Both the position numbers and the translations under genes were made by a program. A DNA stretch of 23,594 nucleotides from Thermoplasmata archaeon (GTDB taxonomy: Archaea; Thermoplasmatota; Thermoplasmata; Thermoplasmatales; Thermoplasmataceae), in contig JAKAAI010000021.1 of assembly GCA_021797055.1 (NCBI GenBank), positions 1-23,594 on the forward strand, written 5' to 3'. Positions 1 to 7,711 of the stretch are shown here, piece after piece (within the stretch, counting starts at the first letter, position 1; each line of letters begins with the position of its first letter). A model generated the notes under the pieces. It was not told where the DNA came from, searched no databases, and was given only the letters and a program-made list of their open reading frames with translations.

Positions 1-175
<175 letters not shown>

Positions 176-198
176 CATTGATGAATATTATAGCGCAT

Positions 199-870
199 CT
201 ATAATTTATGAAAACGGATTATGCTTATCGACTGCATTGCTTTCAAAACTTTTCTTTCTGGGCTGAAGCCTGCGTTCTTTGCCTTACTGATCATCTCACC
301 GGGATCAACAAAATTCTTTACAGAGTTAGAAAGGTACGAATATGAATTTGATCCTGTCAGCATGTCACCCATTTTAGGTACAATGTGGAAGAAGTAAAGT
401 GAGAAGATCTTCCTGTACCAGTGATTACCCGGTGAATGTATATCAAGATTTATCAGTACGCCGTCCCTTTTTAGGACACGATATGCTTCCCTCAGATACT
501 GATCGATGCTGGGAACATTGCGTGTCAAGAAAGCAGAAGTCACGAGATCGAATGAACCGTCCTCAAAAGGCAGCTCTACAGCTGAACCAACTACCTTTTC
601 AATGCTTGAATCCGGTATAAGTGAGATCATCTGCTCTGAGACATCCAGTGCAACTATCCTCGCATCAGGATACTTTTTTCTGAGCTGCACTGTGAGCTTG
701 CCTGTGCCTGCTCCACAATCCAGTATTGATCCGTACTGCCGAGAGCCAGCCATTGATATCATTGTCCTTCGCCAGGAGGAATCCATGCCAAAGCTGATCA
801 AACTATCGATAAGATCGTATTTATTGTAAATGGAATTGAATACTGACCTTACTTTCTCTTCTTCAGGCAT
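199..870 (-). CDS. ubiE: UbiE/MenG-like SAM-dependent methyltransferase (probable demethylmenaquinone methyltransferase)
   Basis: A 223-residue class I methyltransferase. The SAM-binding motif I is ILDCGAGTGK at residues 49-58, and the acidic residue that holds the SAM ribose lies in ALDVS (about 74-78). The stretch ELPFEDGSFDLVTSAFLTRN followed by VPS and a later REAYRVLKRDG is typical of the UbiE/COQ5/MenG family, where the aligned positions read FxxRNV and RVLKPGG. The N-terminus (VRSVFNSIYNKYDLIDSLIS) also fits that family, which begins with FdxiAxxYDxxNxxxS. The expected reaction is C-methylation of demethylmenaquinone in quinone synthesis; Thermoplasma relatives are known to make menaquinones. 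It is the last gene of the mcm-DUF424-ubiE unit, starting 5 bases after the DUF424 stop, so it is probably cotranscribed. The exact substrate cannot be proved from sequence. Confidence 0.82.
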   Translation of the reverse strand: MPEEEKVRSVFNSIYNKYDLIDSLISFGMDSSWRRTMISMAGSRQYGSILDCGAGTGKLTVQLRKKYPDARIVALDVSEQMISLIPDSSIEKVVGSAVELPFEDGSFDLVTSAFLTRNVPSIDQYLREAYRVLKRDGVLINLDIHSPGNHWYRKIFSLYFFHIVPKMGDMLTGSNSYSYLSNSVKNFVDPGEMISKAKNAGFSPERKVLKAMQSISIIRFHKL

Positions 871-875
871 AAGGA

Positions 876-1166
876 TCAGTTTATTATCTTTGCATACTGT
901 GCGTATTTGACACCGCCGATCGTCAGTATGTTTTCTTCCTCAATCAGCCCCATCTCAATCGCGATATTTATGACAGTATCGCCAACAAGATTTGCAATTG
1001 TGCATATCTGGAGAGCGGATTTAAATGCATCGACCGAAACGCGCATACGTCCATAAAATTCCTCCGTTACCGTAATGTGCAGATTCCTTTCCCGGAATGT
1101 TTTGTTTAACAGCCTGTATTCCGTTGCGGCAAGCAGGTTCTCTTCACCAACCTTCGTGAGCTTCAT
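876..1166 (-). CDS. DUF424 family archaeal protein
   Basis: A small protein of 96 residues (97 if the adjacent GTG at 1169 is used). It matches the archaeal DUF424 family: an N-terminal strand region, the segment LNKTFRERNLHITVTEEFYG, the central helix IANLVGDTVINIAIEMGLI, and a terminal IGGVKYAQ that corresponds to the family's GGVPHAQ ending. The function of DUF424 is not established; its members are small cytoplasmic proteins found widely in archaea. It sits between mcm (11 bases upstream) and the methyltransferase gene (5 bases downstream), all on one strand, so it is very likely translated from the mcm mRNA. I see no Shine-Dalgarno match before the start; the ATG at 1166-1164 and the GTG just before it are both possible. 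Confidence 0.78.
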   Translation of the reverse strand: MKLTKVGEENLLAATEYRLLNKTFRERNLHITVTEEFYGRMRVSVDAFKSALQICTIANLVGDTVINIAIEMGLIEEENILTIGGVKYAQYAKIIN

Positions 1167-1180
1167 CACGATAGGTGGAT

Positions 1181-3841
1181 TTATGATATCACCTTCAGTT
1201 TATTGTCAAACGGTTCATATATCTGTCCGCTTGCCTTAAGCTTGGATATTAAACCCCTGATCTTGTTCTCGTCCATACCCCTCAATTTTCCTTCAGCAAT
1301 AACATCTGAGACCTCGGCATAAGTCGATGTCTTAAGCAGGTCTTTTATTATTATGAAAATTGTCTCGAGTTCATTTCTCTGTCTGCTTGTTGTACCGGTC
1401 ATTATTATGTTGGTGTCAATGACACCATCTACACTTGATACGTTTTCCAGATAGCTGGTTATTATCTCAATTGCAAGGTATGCATCATCTCTTTCGACAA
1501 TTGAAGAGAGCCTTGATCTTGCAGACGCCTCTGCAAGACGAATTATTGATTCAAGTTGCCTTGGGGTTATGGGTGTCGTGTCTGGCGTGCTCCTCTTTCT
1601 GGTCCGAACGTAATCATTCCTTATCAGATCTATCGCTTCGTCTGATAGTCTCGGGAATATCTTACCCCTCGCATAAGAAACATATTTCCTCATGAGGTTC
1701 TTATCTATTTCTGGAACCAGAGAGTCCTCTTCAGAGATCTCCTGATCCTTTATCTCATTGAGTTCCATTCCACGGTATATCTCTCCAACCTTGTGAGTCT
1801 TGAGTATGTGGTTTGCAAGCCTGTAATCAACATCATCAGATACCCTATCAACAAGCTTGAAGATAACATCAAATCTTGATAGAAGAGGAAGAGGGAACTT
1901 TGTCTGCTCTGATAGGGGCAGATTAGGATTGTATTTTCCGAATGTTGGGTTCGCAGCAGCAAGTACTGAGCAGGTTGATTTGAGTGTTGCCATTATTCCT
2001 GCCTTGGATATCGTTATAGAATTGTGCAGCACCATATCATCTGTTATAAAGGTACGGTTCTCTGTCACTGCGATGTCATATACCCATTCGTGGTTGTATC
2101 TTATGGTCGAGATATCAGATATCTCAAGAAGATCAAGATCGCGCAGCCATTTATCCCCCGAATATTCAGGAACAAGTTTCTGGAACTCGTCTTCTGTGTC
2201 GATTATTATCTTCCTTGGAGAAATGACATAATCACCTACATTAAGTTCATAACTTGATACAAGCTGAAGTATTCCGTCCTTGAAGGTCCAGAAAGGATGT
2301 TCCTGAGTAACATGCACGCAGGTTCCATTGGCCGATGTAATTCTGAGCAGGGTTTCGGGTGCTTTATGCCTGCTAACCTGCTTTATCCTAGTTTTTGTAG
2401 TTTTCCTGAAGTCAGTTGTAGGAACAAAAAAGTCTTCATTCTCCAGAAAGAGAATTTCACAGTCGCTTCCATGGATTAACTTCTCCTCGTTTCTGATGAT
2501 CAGATCATCAACAAATTTACCTATCTCGATCTGACCGATACCATCAATGAGCACAACTGTCGAATATGAAAAGGATTGCTGTTCCATGGCCTCATGCATT
2601 GCTCCTGTATCCTGTTGATCCATTTTGTCAAGCTCGTCTATTGCGGCAAGGCCATTGTTGGCAAGAACAAGAACCCCTGCCTCAAGCGTCCATCTACCCT
2701 CCCCGAATTCGTCTCTTACGGCAGCTGCAGTCAAACCGGCGGCACTCGCACCTTTTCCTAGAGCAAGAACGCCCCTGGGAGAAATATCAGCCATGTATCG
2801 CAGTAGCTGGGATTTTGCAGTTCCTGGATCGCCTACGAGAAGTATGTGTATATCACCCCTTATCTTAGTGCCGTCCTTCATTACCTTCCTTATTCCACCA
2901 AACATCTGCAGTGCAAGTGTTCTTTTTATATCTTCATGGCCGTAAATCGAAGGCGCTATTGATTTCGTGAACTTGTCAAGGACGTTAGGTGATTTAGACA
3001 ATTCAATTATCTTCTCTTCCTCTTCAGGCGTTATATCCGATGTGTCAGATTCTTTTGTTTCCTTTGAAAAATTCAGCGCATAAAGGTATACGAAAAATTC
3101 TGTCAGTAGTAAATTTCCGGATCTCTTCTGCTCAGACATCAGGATGCCATCAAGAACGACCCTGTCTCCGGGGAATATGAAGCCCGTTATGTCGTCCTCA
3201 AGTATAGCTGTTATCCTCTGTGGTTGTGCACCACCTTCTATTGTCTCAGGATTTTCCTGAAGCTCGATCTTCTGAAAATCCACAAATTCGCAGAGTTCAG
3301 GCATCAGCTTGAATCTTACCTTCGGTTTTTCCTCTCCGCAGGACTCACACCTCACCGGCTCCTCAAGCTTGCCTCTTGTCTGCTCGAGAGCGATCAGAGC
3401 CGAACATTTAGAGCACTGGAATACAGCAAGTTGTATTCGCGGGAGGACCTCGGTGTTTTTCCTCACTATACCGGAAACGCTGATCAGCTTACCCATCCTG
3501 TCACTTCTTATGTCACGAATCTCAACCCGGCAGTCCTTCTGCGGAAGATCGGTTATTCTGATATTTATCCTCCGTGATTCAAACTCCCTGGTTGATTCAA
3601 GGAAAGATCTAATCAGATCCTCCCCCGCACGTATGCATATTGTGGGATTCTCTTTAAGGGAATTGGCAAAATCATTGTCAAAATTTGCGATTTCAGGGTA
3701 TGGAATGCTCAGTGACTTTTCATCCGGATAGAAATCCCTGATCTTTGTGATCTTGTCTCGATAACCTCGAGAATCAAAGAATTTATCCCAGGAATTCTTG
3801 TATGAGGAGATGGTTTCAGAGTCCCCGACTATCATAGGCAT
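1181..3841 (-). CDS. mcm: Replicative DNA helicase MCM, precursor containing a mini-intein
   Basis: An 886-residue precursor of the hexameric replicative helicase, which unwinds the fork. The N-terminal half holds the oligomerisation and DNA-binding domain with a zinc-binding set C143/C146 and C165/C168. The AAA+ domain shows Walker A GDPGTAKS (337-344), Walker B LAAIDE (398-403) and the arginine-finger segment LSRFD (R656). The C-terminal 80 residues or so should form the winged helix. The conserved sequence MEQQ-SITISKAGIMATL is split after residue 422 by a 185-residue insertion (423-607) ending in HN followed by Ser, which is an intein. Removing it leaves 701 residues, the normal archaeal MCM length. 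The ATG at 3841 is supported by a TATA element about 24 bases upstream; a second ATG lies at codon 3. It leads an operon with DUF424 and the methyltransferase and diverges from apgM. Confidence 0.97.
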   Translation of the reverse strand: MPMIVGDSETISSYKNSWDKFFDSRGYRDKITKIRDFYPDEKSLSIPYPEIANFDNDFANSLKENPTICIRAGEDLIRSFLESTREFESRRINIRITDLPQKDCRVEIRDIRSDRMGKLISVSGIVRKNTEVLPRIQLAVFQCSKCSALIALEQTRGKLEEPVRCESCGEEKPKVRFKLMPELCEFVDFQKIELQENPETIEGGAQPQRITAILEDDITGFIFPGDRVVLDGILMSEQKRSGNLLLTEFFVYLYALNFSKETKESDTSDITPEEEEKIIELSKSPNVLDKFTKSIAPSIYGHEDIKRTLALQMFGGIRKVMKDGTKIRGDIHILLVGDPGTAKSQLLRYMADISPRGVLALGKGASAAGLTAAAVRDEFGEGRWTLEAGVLVLANNGLAAIDELDKMDQQDTGAMHEAMEQQSFSYSTVVLIDGIGQIEIGKFVDDLIIRNEEKLIHGSDCEILFLENEDFFVPTTDFRKTTKTRIKQVSRHKAPETLLRITSANGTCVHVTQEHPFWTFKDGILQLVSSYELNVGDYVISPRKIIIDTEDEFQKLVPEYSGDKWLRDLDLLEISDISTIRYNHEWVYDIAVTENRTFITDDMVLHNSITISKAGIMATLKSTCSVLAAANPTFGKYNPNLPLSEQTKFPLPLLSRFDVIFKLVDRVSDDVDYRLANHILKTHKVGEIYRGMELNEIKDQEISEEDSLVPEIDKNLMRKYVSYARGKIFPRLSDEAIDLIRNDYVRTRKRSTPDTTPITPRQLESIIRLAEASARSRLSSIVERDDAYLAIEIITSYLENVSSVDGVIDTNIIMTGTTSRQRNELETIFIIIKDLLKTSTYAEVSDVIAEGKLRGMDENKIRGLISKLKASGQIYEPFDNKLKVIS
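2021..2575 (-). other. Ser1 mini-intein within MCM (185 residues, no homing endonuclease)
   Basis: This segment encodes precursor residues 423-607. Block A is SFSYSTVVLIDGIGQIEIG, aligning with the usual CxxxDTxVxxxDG start but with Ser in place of Cys1. Block B contains VHVTQEHPFW, with the TxxH motif at intein residues 90-93. Blocks F and G are VYDIAVTENRTFITDD followed by MVLHN, with the penultimate His and terminal Asn needed for Asn cyclisation; the +1 extein residue is Ser. The splice boundaries are fixed by the MCM alignment: MEQQ before and SITISKAG after. The block B to F gap is only about 70 residues, with no LAGLIDADG motif, so the homing endonuclease is absent. All splicing residues are present in acceptable form, so it is probably active. 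Mini-inteins of similar size are known in the V-ATPase A subunit of Thermoplasma species. Confidence 0.93.
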
Positions 3842-3859
3842 GGATTAAGCGATTGGATG

Positions 3860-3869
3860 ATTTAAATTA
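3860..3869 (-). promoter_or_regulatory. TATA element of the mcm operon
   Basis: On the minus strand this reads TAATTTAAAT, centred about 24 bases before the mcm ATG, which implies a leaderless mRNA. It lies in the 97-base divergent region shared with apgM. Confidence 0.5.
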
Positions 3870-3910
3870 TGTTCTCAATAATCTATGTCATATTATATTC
3901 AGCGATAATT

Positions 3911-3918
3911 CTTTAACA
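3911..3918 (+). promoter_or_regulatory. TATA-like element of apgM
   Basis: CTTTAACA is centred about 25 bases before the GTG start of apgM, the spacing seen at most starts in this window. The match to a TATA consensus is only moderate. Confidence 0.35.
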
Positions 3919-3938
3919 TCGGAATAACATGCAGATAC

Positions 3939-5153
3939 GTGAAGAAAATACTACTCGTTGTGCTGGATGGACTGGGCGACAGGAAGAATGATCTTTTGGG
4001 TGGTTTGACGCCACTTCAGGCAGCATACCGTCCAAACCTAAATGAACTCGTAAGGAGAGGAATGGGTGGTCTGATGTATCCCGTCGAGAAAGGTATTGTT
4101 TGCGGTTCAGATACATCACATCTTTCACTTCTTGGCTACGACCCAAGGGAAGTATACACTGGAAGAGGTCCATTTGAGGCTATCGGGCTTGGAATAGATG
4201 TTAGACCAGGTGACATAGCGTTCAGGGCGAACTTTGCAACCAGATCTTCCAGTGGGAAGATAAGCGACAGGCGAGCGGGTAGATTTATTCCTGACTCAGA
4301 CAGGCTTGCCAAGTCGCTTTGCATGAAGGTTGACGGAGTTGAATTCATAGTAAAGGAAGGGGTGGAACACAGGGCGGCTCTCGTTATGAGAGGTGATGGG
4401 CTTTCACCTGAAGTTACGGACTCAGATCCGCATGTTACCGGTGTTGAACCGAAAGGTGTTGCCCCGCTCTCAGACCGGGCACAAAAAACTGCAGATATCC
4501 TGAATTCTTATCTTGAAAAGGCACGTGAAATACTCGATTCCCATGATGTAAATAGTAAAAGGATCTCTGAAGGCAAACCATCTGCTAACGAGCTGCTTGT
4601 AAGGGGCGCAGGTGCAGTGCCATATTTGGAGCCTTTTCCTTCCAGATACAGTGTCAAGGCAGCTTGTCTTGCTGGGGTACCGCTAATTTCCGGAATCGCC
4701 AAACTTGCCGGGCTGGATATTTTAAAATTCAAAGGTGCGACCGGTACTGTAAATACAGATTACGTAGGTAAAATCCATACTGTGATTTCCGCGCTGGAAA
4801 AGTATGATTTTGTTCTGTTGAATATAAAGGCTACTGACATAGCAGGTCACGATAAATCTCCTGAATTGAAAAGGGACGTAATACAGAAGATAGATTCTGC
4901 GATAAGACCATTGTTTTCAATCCTGGATAAAACGGTGATATGCATAACGGGTGATCATTCTACCCCGGCATCCACAGGGGAGCATTCCGGGGATCCACTT
5001 CCTGTACTGTTCGCAACACGTGGTATCAGGCAGAATGATGTCCGACAATTTGATGAGGTCTCTTGTTCACGCGGAAACCTTTCATTATTGAGTGGGAACA
5101 TTATGAATATGTTGTTGCAGTTGTCTGACAGACTTGAAAAATATGGAGCGTAA
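3939..5153 (+). CDS. apgM: 2,3-bisphosphoglycerate-independent phosphoglycerate mutase, archaeal ApgM type
   Basis: A 404-residue glycolytic/gluconeogenic enzyme that interconverts 3- and 2-phosphoglycerate. It belongs to the alkaline phosphatase metalloenzyme superfamily. The N-terminus has the metal-binding LLVVLDGLGD (D10, D14). The stretch GSDTSHLSLLGYDP (from residue 56) contains the phosphoacceptor serine, probably S57 by alignment with SEVGHLNIG of bacterial enzymes. A later KATDIAGHDKSPELK and ITGDHSTPASTGEHSGDP (D339, H340, H349) supply the remaining metal ligands. Length and motif order are those of the archaeal ApgM family, not the 510-residue bacterial form. The start is GTG at 3939; the nearby ATG at 3929 is out of frame. 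It diverges from mcm and is followed after 72 bases by a membrane-protein gene that has its own TATA element. Confidence 0.95.
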   Translation: MKKILLVVLDGLGDRKNDLLGGLTPLQAAYRPNLNELVRRGMGGLMYPVEKGIVCGSDTSHLSLLGYDPREVYTGRGPFEAIGLGIDVRPGDIAFRANFATRSSSGKISDRRAGRFIPDSDRLAKSLCMKVDGVEFIVKEGVEHRAALVMRGDGLSPEVTDSDPHVTGVEPKGVAPLSDRAQKTADILNSYLEKAREILDSHDVNSKRISEGKPSANELLVRGAGAVPYLEPFPSRYSVKAACLAGVPLISGIAKLAGLDILKFKGATGTVNTDYVGKIHTVISALEKYDFVLLNIKATDIAGHDKSPELKRDVIQKIDSAIRPLFSILDKTVICITGDHSTPASTGEHSGDPLPVLFATRGIRQNDVRQFDEVSCSRGNLSLLSGNIMNMLLQLSDRLEKYGA

Positions 5154-5196
5154 AAAAATCCCATATTTTTAAATAGAAATTCGAAAAACTTAAGTA

Positions 5197-5211
5197 GTAT
5201 TTTAGTAATAC
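5197..5211 (+). promoter_or_regulatory. TATA element inside a short inverted repeat, upstream of the membrane-protein gene
   Basis: TATTTTAG (5198-5205) is centred about 25 bases before the ATG at 5226. It is enclosed in GTATT-ttagt-AATAC, a perfect 5-base inverted repeat with a 5-base spacer. A repressor could compete with TATA-binding protein here; that is inference. Confidence 0.4.
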
Positions 5212-5225
5212 CTTGTCTGACAACC

Positions 5226-5903
5226 ATGGTGACGAAAAGAAGTCTTTTGAATGAAAGGATTCGAAATATGAGCACAAACGCTGTGACTTCGTCTCTAAAT
5301 ACAAGCACAAAGAAGAAATCACTGGCCTATTCCGCAAGGAAGGGCATATTGTATTCCATTGTATTTTCAATCCTGCTATGGTGGATCCCCATAGCTGGCC
5401 CGGCAGCAGCCGGATATATATCGGGAAGAAAATCTGGAAATCCCGTAAAGGCACTGCATGCATCACTAATCACAACAGCAGTTTTCGTTCTTCTTGCATA
5501 TCTGCTGATACCTTTCAATGCAAATGGCCTGGGTTTGGTCGGCAGATACCTCGAATCTGGGGTCGGAGCGCTTGCTCAAAGCAAACTCTTTGCAGGTTCA
5601 GCTATAATAACGGATCTTTATTCCGGATACGGTCTGATTAGGACGTTCACCCTTATACTACCAAGTTCGATACTCACGCTGATTTCATTCAGTTATGCTG
5701 GTGGAGTTTATTCAGAACTGACTGAAAACGAGGAAGGCCTGAGGGAAGTATTCAACACAAGGGTCTTTTCAAGCACATATCATGATTCAAGGAATTCCCC
5801 AAGGATAGAACTCGAAGACAGAAACAGCAGGGGTCTGCAGAGATGGGGCGGATATCAGCCACAAAGCTATGAAGACAGCGGCCTTGACTGGCACACACTA
5901 TAA
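5226..5903 (+). CDS. Membrane protein with an IPxxGPxxxGYxxG motif (DUF5518-like), function unknown
   Basis: A 225-residue protein with a Ser/Thr/Lys-rich N-terminal 38 residues, three predicted membrane segments (about 40-66, 76-97 and 136-160) and a hydrophilic, Arg/Glu/Ser-rich tail of about 60 residues ending in aromatic and acidic residues. The first membrane segment contains IPIAGPAAAGYISGRKSG, a glycine-rich pattern like that in small archaeal DUF5518-type membrane proteins, but the resemblance is too short for a firm family call. The start at 5226 is favoured by a TATA element about 25 bases upstream; a second in-frame ATG at 5268 would remove 14 residues. No signal-peptidase or lipobox motif is evident. 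It may be followed by a 29-codon ORF 14 bases downstream. I cannot assign a function. Confidence 0.75.
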   Translation: MVTKRSLLNERIRNMSTNAVTSSLNTSTKKKSLAYSARKGILYSIVFSILLWWIPIAGPAAAGYISGRKSGNPVKALHASLITTAVFVLLAYLLIPFNANGLGLVGRYLESGVGALAQSKLFAGSAIITDLYSGYGLIRTFTLILPSSILTLISFSYAGGVYSELTENEEGLREVFNTRVFSSTYHDSRNSPRIELEDRNSRGLQRWGGYQPQSYEDSGLDWHTL

Positions 5904-5917
5904 CGGAGGAAAAACAT

Positions 5918-6007
5918 ATGAGAATCGTTTCAGATATTATCGGGCACGTCACCCGGAAGATGAGGTATTCAATATCAGTCTTCAAATTCATATTCCATAA
6001 TTTTTAA
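5918..6007 (+). CDS. Candidate 29-residue basic peptide with strong ribosome-binding site
   Basis: ATG at 5918 is preceded by GGAGGA at 5905-5910, one of the clearest Shine-Dalgarno sequences in the window, 7 bases before the start. The preceding membrane-protein gene ends at 5903, so cotranscription and coupled translation are plausible. The peptide starts MRIVSDIIGHVTRK and has a hydrophobic C-terminal half (SISVFKFIF) with several Arg/Lys, which would suit a small membrane-binding peptide. There is no homology evidence. The A/T-rich 3' end (TTTTTAA) may be where transcription stops. It could be a chance ORF; the ribosome site is the main support. Confidence 0.35.
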   Translation: MRIVSDIIGHVTRKMRYSISVFKFIFHNF

Positions 6008-6020
6008 TACAAACCAAAAG

Positions 6021-6033
6021 CAATATTTAAAAT
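6021..6033 (+). promoter_or_regulatory. Possible promoter in front of a 19-codon ORF
   Basis: CAATATTTAAAAT, with TTTAAA centred 25 bases before the ATG at 6054, matches the spacing of the established leaderless genes here. What it transcribes is uncertain: a micro-ORF or a noncoding RNA leading toward serS. Confidence 0.3.
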
Positions 6034-6210
6034 TCAAATTCTTTTTTTAAACCATGCTTGTTGCAATTGCTCTTGTCGGAATTGTTTCGCCTTATTTTCA
6101 GAGGCAATTTTGACTGATTTTTCAGTATTGCAGTTGATTAATATTATTATTTCTAGTTCTGATCCAAATTCTTAAAATATTCTCCAAAAAAACGATTGTG
6201 AAATAGAATC

Positions 6211-6219
6211 AAATATTTA
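6211..6219 (+). promoter_or_regulatory. TATA element of serS
   Basis: AAATATTTA is centred about 23 bases before the serS ATG at 6237, which implies a leaderless mRNA. Confidence 0.5.
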
Positions 6220-6236
6220 GAACATATCTCGGCGCA

Positions 6237-7565
6237 ATGATTGACGTTCACCTGCTGAGAGAAAAACCGGAGGCATTCTACGAAAGTACAAGAAAGAGGT
6301 TTATGGATACGAATTCACTTGACAGGTTTTTTGAGCTGGATGAAAAATGGAGGAACAATCTCAGGCAGATAAATAACCTCAAGAGAGAGAAGAATGAAAT
6401 GTCCCTCAAGATATCAGAAACAGTAAAGGAAAAGGGTGATCCGTCTGAAATTAAGAAAAACGTAAGGGAACTAAATGATAAGATAGATCGCCTTGAATCT
6501 GAGCAAAAGGAGATTGCATCCGATAGGGACGCGGTCCTTAAAACAATACCAAATATAATACATGAAAGCGTGCCGGTCTGCAAGGGAGATGAGAACAATG
6601 CAGTTGTCAGGTACGTTGGTAAAGCAAGAGTCTTTTCAGAGGATTTAGAATATTTCAGAAAATCCACGCCGGAGAATTCAAAATTTGAGAGGATTGAAAA
6701 GAGACCAATGAGCCATGTTGATCTTCTTGAGAAGCTTAACCTGATAGATATACCGAGAGCAGGAAAGGTTGCAGGTGCAAGGTTCTATTATCTCAAGAAC
6801 AGACTGGTAAAAACTGAAATGGCGCTGATGAATTACGCTGTAGACTTTCTTTCCGAAAGGGGTTTCAGCATAGTTGAACCCCCATTTATGCTGAATTATT
6901 CATCCATGGATTCTGTTACAGACCTGGAAACGTTCAAGGATGCACTGTACAAGATTGAGGGTGAGGATCTTTATCTAATTGCAACATCGGAGCACCCGAT
7001 TGGAGCAATGCTTAAGGACGAAATACTTGAGGAAAACGATCTTCCCCTAAGAATAGCAGGGATATCACCATGCTTCAGGCGGGAAGCGGGAGCACATGGA
7101 AAGGACACGAAGGGCATTTTCAGAGTTCACCAGTTTAACAAAATTGAGCAGTTCGTTTTTTGCAAGCCTGATCATTCATGGGAATTTCTTGAGGAAATTC
7201 TTGGCAACGCAGAGGATTTCTGCAGAAGCCTAGCGTTACCATACAGAGTGGTGAATATCTGTTCAGGTGAACTGAGTGTTCTGAACGCAAAGAAGTACGA
7301 TATAGAGGTCTGGTTCCCAGCACAGGGGAGGTTCAGGGAAGTTGTTTCTGCTTCAAACAATACTGATTACCAGGCAAGATCACTTAATATAAGGTACAGG
7401 ACAAAAGATGGAAATAGAATTGTCCACACTCTAAATAGCACAGAGGTAGCGACAACAAGAATACTGGTAGCAATAGCTGAGAACTTCCAGGAACCGGATG
7501 GCACCGGAATAAGAATACCTGAGGTCCTGGTGCCATACACCGGCTTCGATTTTATATCTTATTAG
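6237..7565 (+). CDS. serS: Seryl-tRNA synthetase (common, bacterial/eukaryal-like type)
   Basis: A 442-residue class II aminoacyl-tRNA synthetase that charges tRNA-Ser with serine in the cytoplasm. It starts MIDVHLLREKPEAF, typical of SerRS. Residues of about 30-105 form the long antiparallel coiled coil (Lys/Glu/Arg-rich, with KREKNEMSLKI) that binds the tRNA-Ser extra arm. The catalytic core has the serine-pocket TSEHP (TAEVP in many homologues), motif 2 as CFRREAGAHGKDTKGIFRVH and motif 3 as NSTEVATTRILVAIAENFQ. This is the widespread SerRS type, not the divergent methanogen form. The ATG at 6237 is supported by a TATA element. The gene stands alone; a T-rich stretch around 7592-7600 may end transcription. 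Confidence 0.97.
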   Translation: MIDVHLLREKPEAFYESTRKRFMDTNSLDRFFELDEKWRNNLRQINNLKREKNEMSLKISETVKEKGDPSEIKKNVRELNDKIDRLESEQKEIASDRDAVLKTIPNIIHESVPVCKGDENNAVVRYVGKARVFSEDLEYFRKSTPENSKFERIEKRPMSHVDLLEKLNLIDIPRAGKVAGARFYYLKNRLVKTEMALMNYAVDFLSERGFSIVEPPFMLNYSSMDSVTDLETFKDALYKIEGEDLYLIATSEHPIGAMLKDEILEENDLPLRIAGISPCFRREAGAHGKDTKGIFRVHQFNKIEQFVFCKPDHSWEFLEEILGNAEDFCRSLALPYRVVNICSGELSVLNAKKYDIEVWFPAQGRFREVVSASNNTDYQARSLNIRYRTKDGNRIVHTLNSTEVATTRILVAIAENFQEPDGTGIRIPEVLVPYTGFDFISY

Positions 7566-7662
7566 TGGTATTTTAAACGATTTCAAACCCTTTTATTGTT
7601 ATTAATGATGGTAAGGTTGTTTCATTGATTTTGAATGTGCTTGATACTCGGGCACCAAGAGT

Positions 7663-7691
7663 AATGTAAAGCAATGTAAATATATATATTT
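7663..7691 (+). promoter_or_regulatory. Promoter with tandem AATGTAAA repeats and a 14-base A/T palindrome
   Basis: AATGTAAA occurs at 7663-7670 and again at 7673-7680, ten bases apart (about one helical turn). The second copy runs into AAATATATATATTT (7678-7691), a perfect palindrome that includes the TATA element. The palindrome centre is about 27 bases before the ATG at 7712. The phased repeats could be a regulator site on the BRE side of the TATA box. Confidence 0.4.
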
Positions 7692-7711
7692 CAATTCGCG
7701 ATCCATGTGGC

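Larger units (their letters stand above)
5904..6236. other. 333-base gap with two candidate micro-ORFs
   Basis: This stretch has no conventional gene. It contains a 29-codon ORF with a strong GGAGGA ribosome site (5918-6007), a 19-codon ORF with a well-placed TATA element (6054-6113), and the serS promoter near 6211-6219. The remainder (6114-6205) is A/T-rich with nothing recognisable. Confidence 0.6.

Noticed and set aside
2021..2575. Homing endonuclease in the MCM intein
   Set aside because: No LAGLIDADG or HNH motif, and the block B to F distance is too short for one.
2625..2945. Plus-strand ORFs opposite mcm (also 1857-2231 and 3309-3731)
   Set aside because: Shadows of the mcm coding frame; translations are low-complexity, rich in Ser/Arg, and without motifs.
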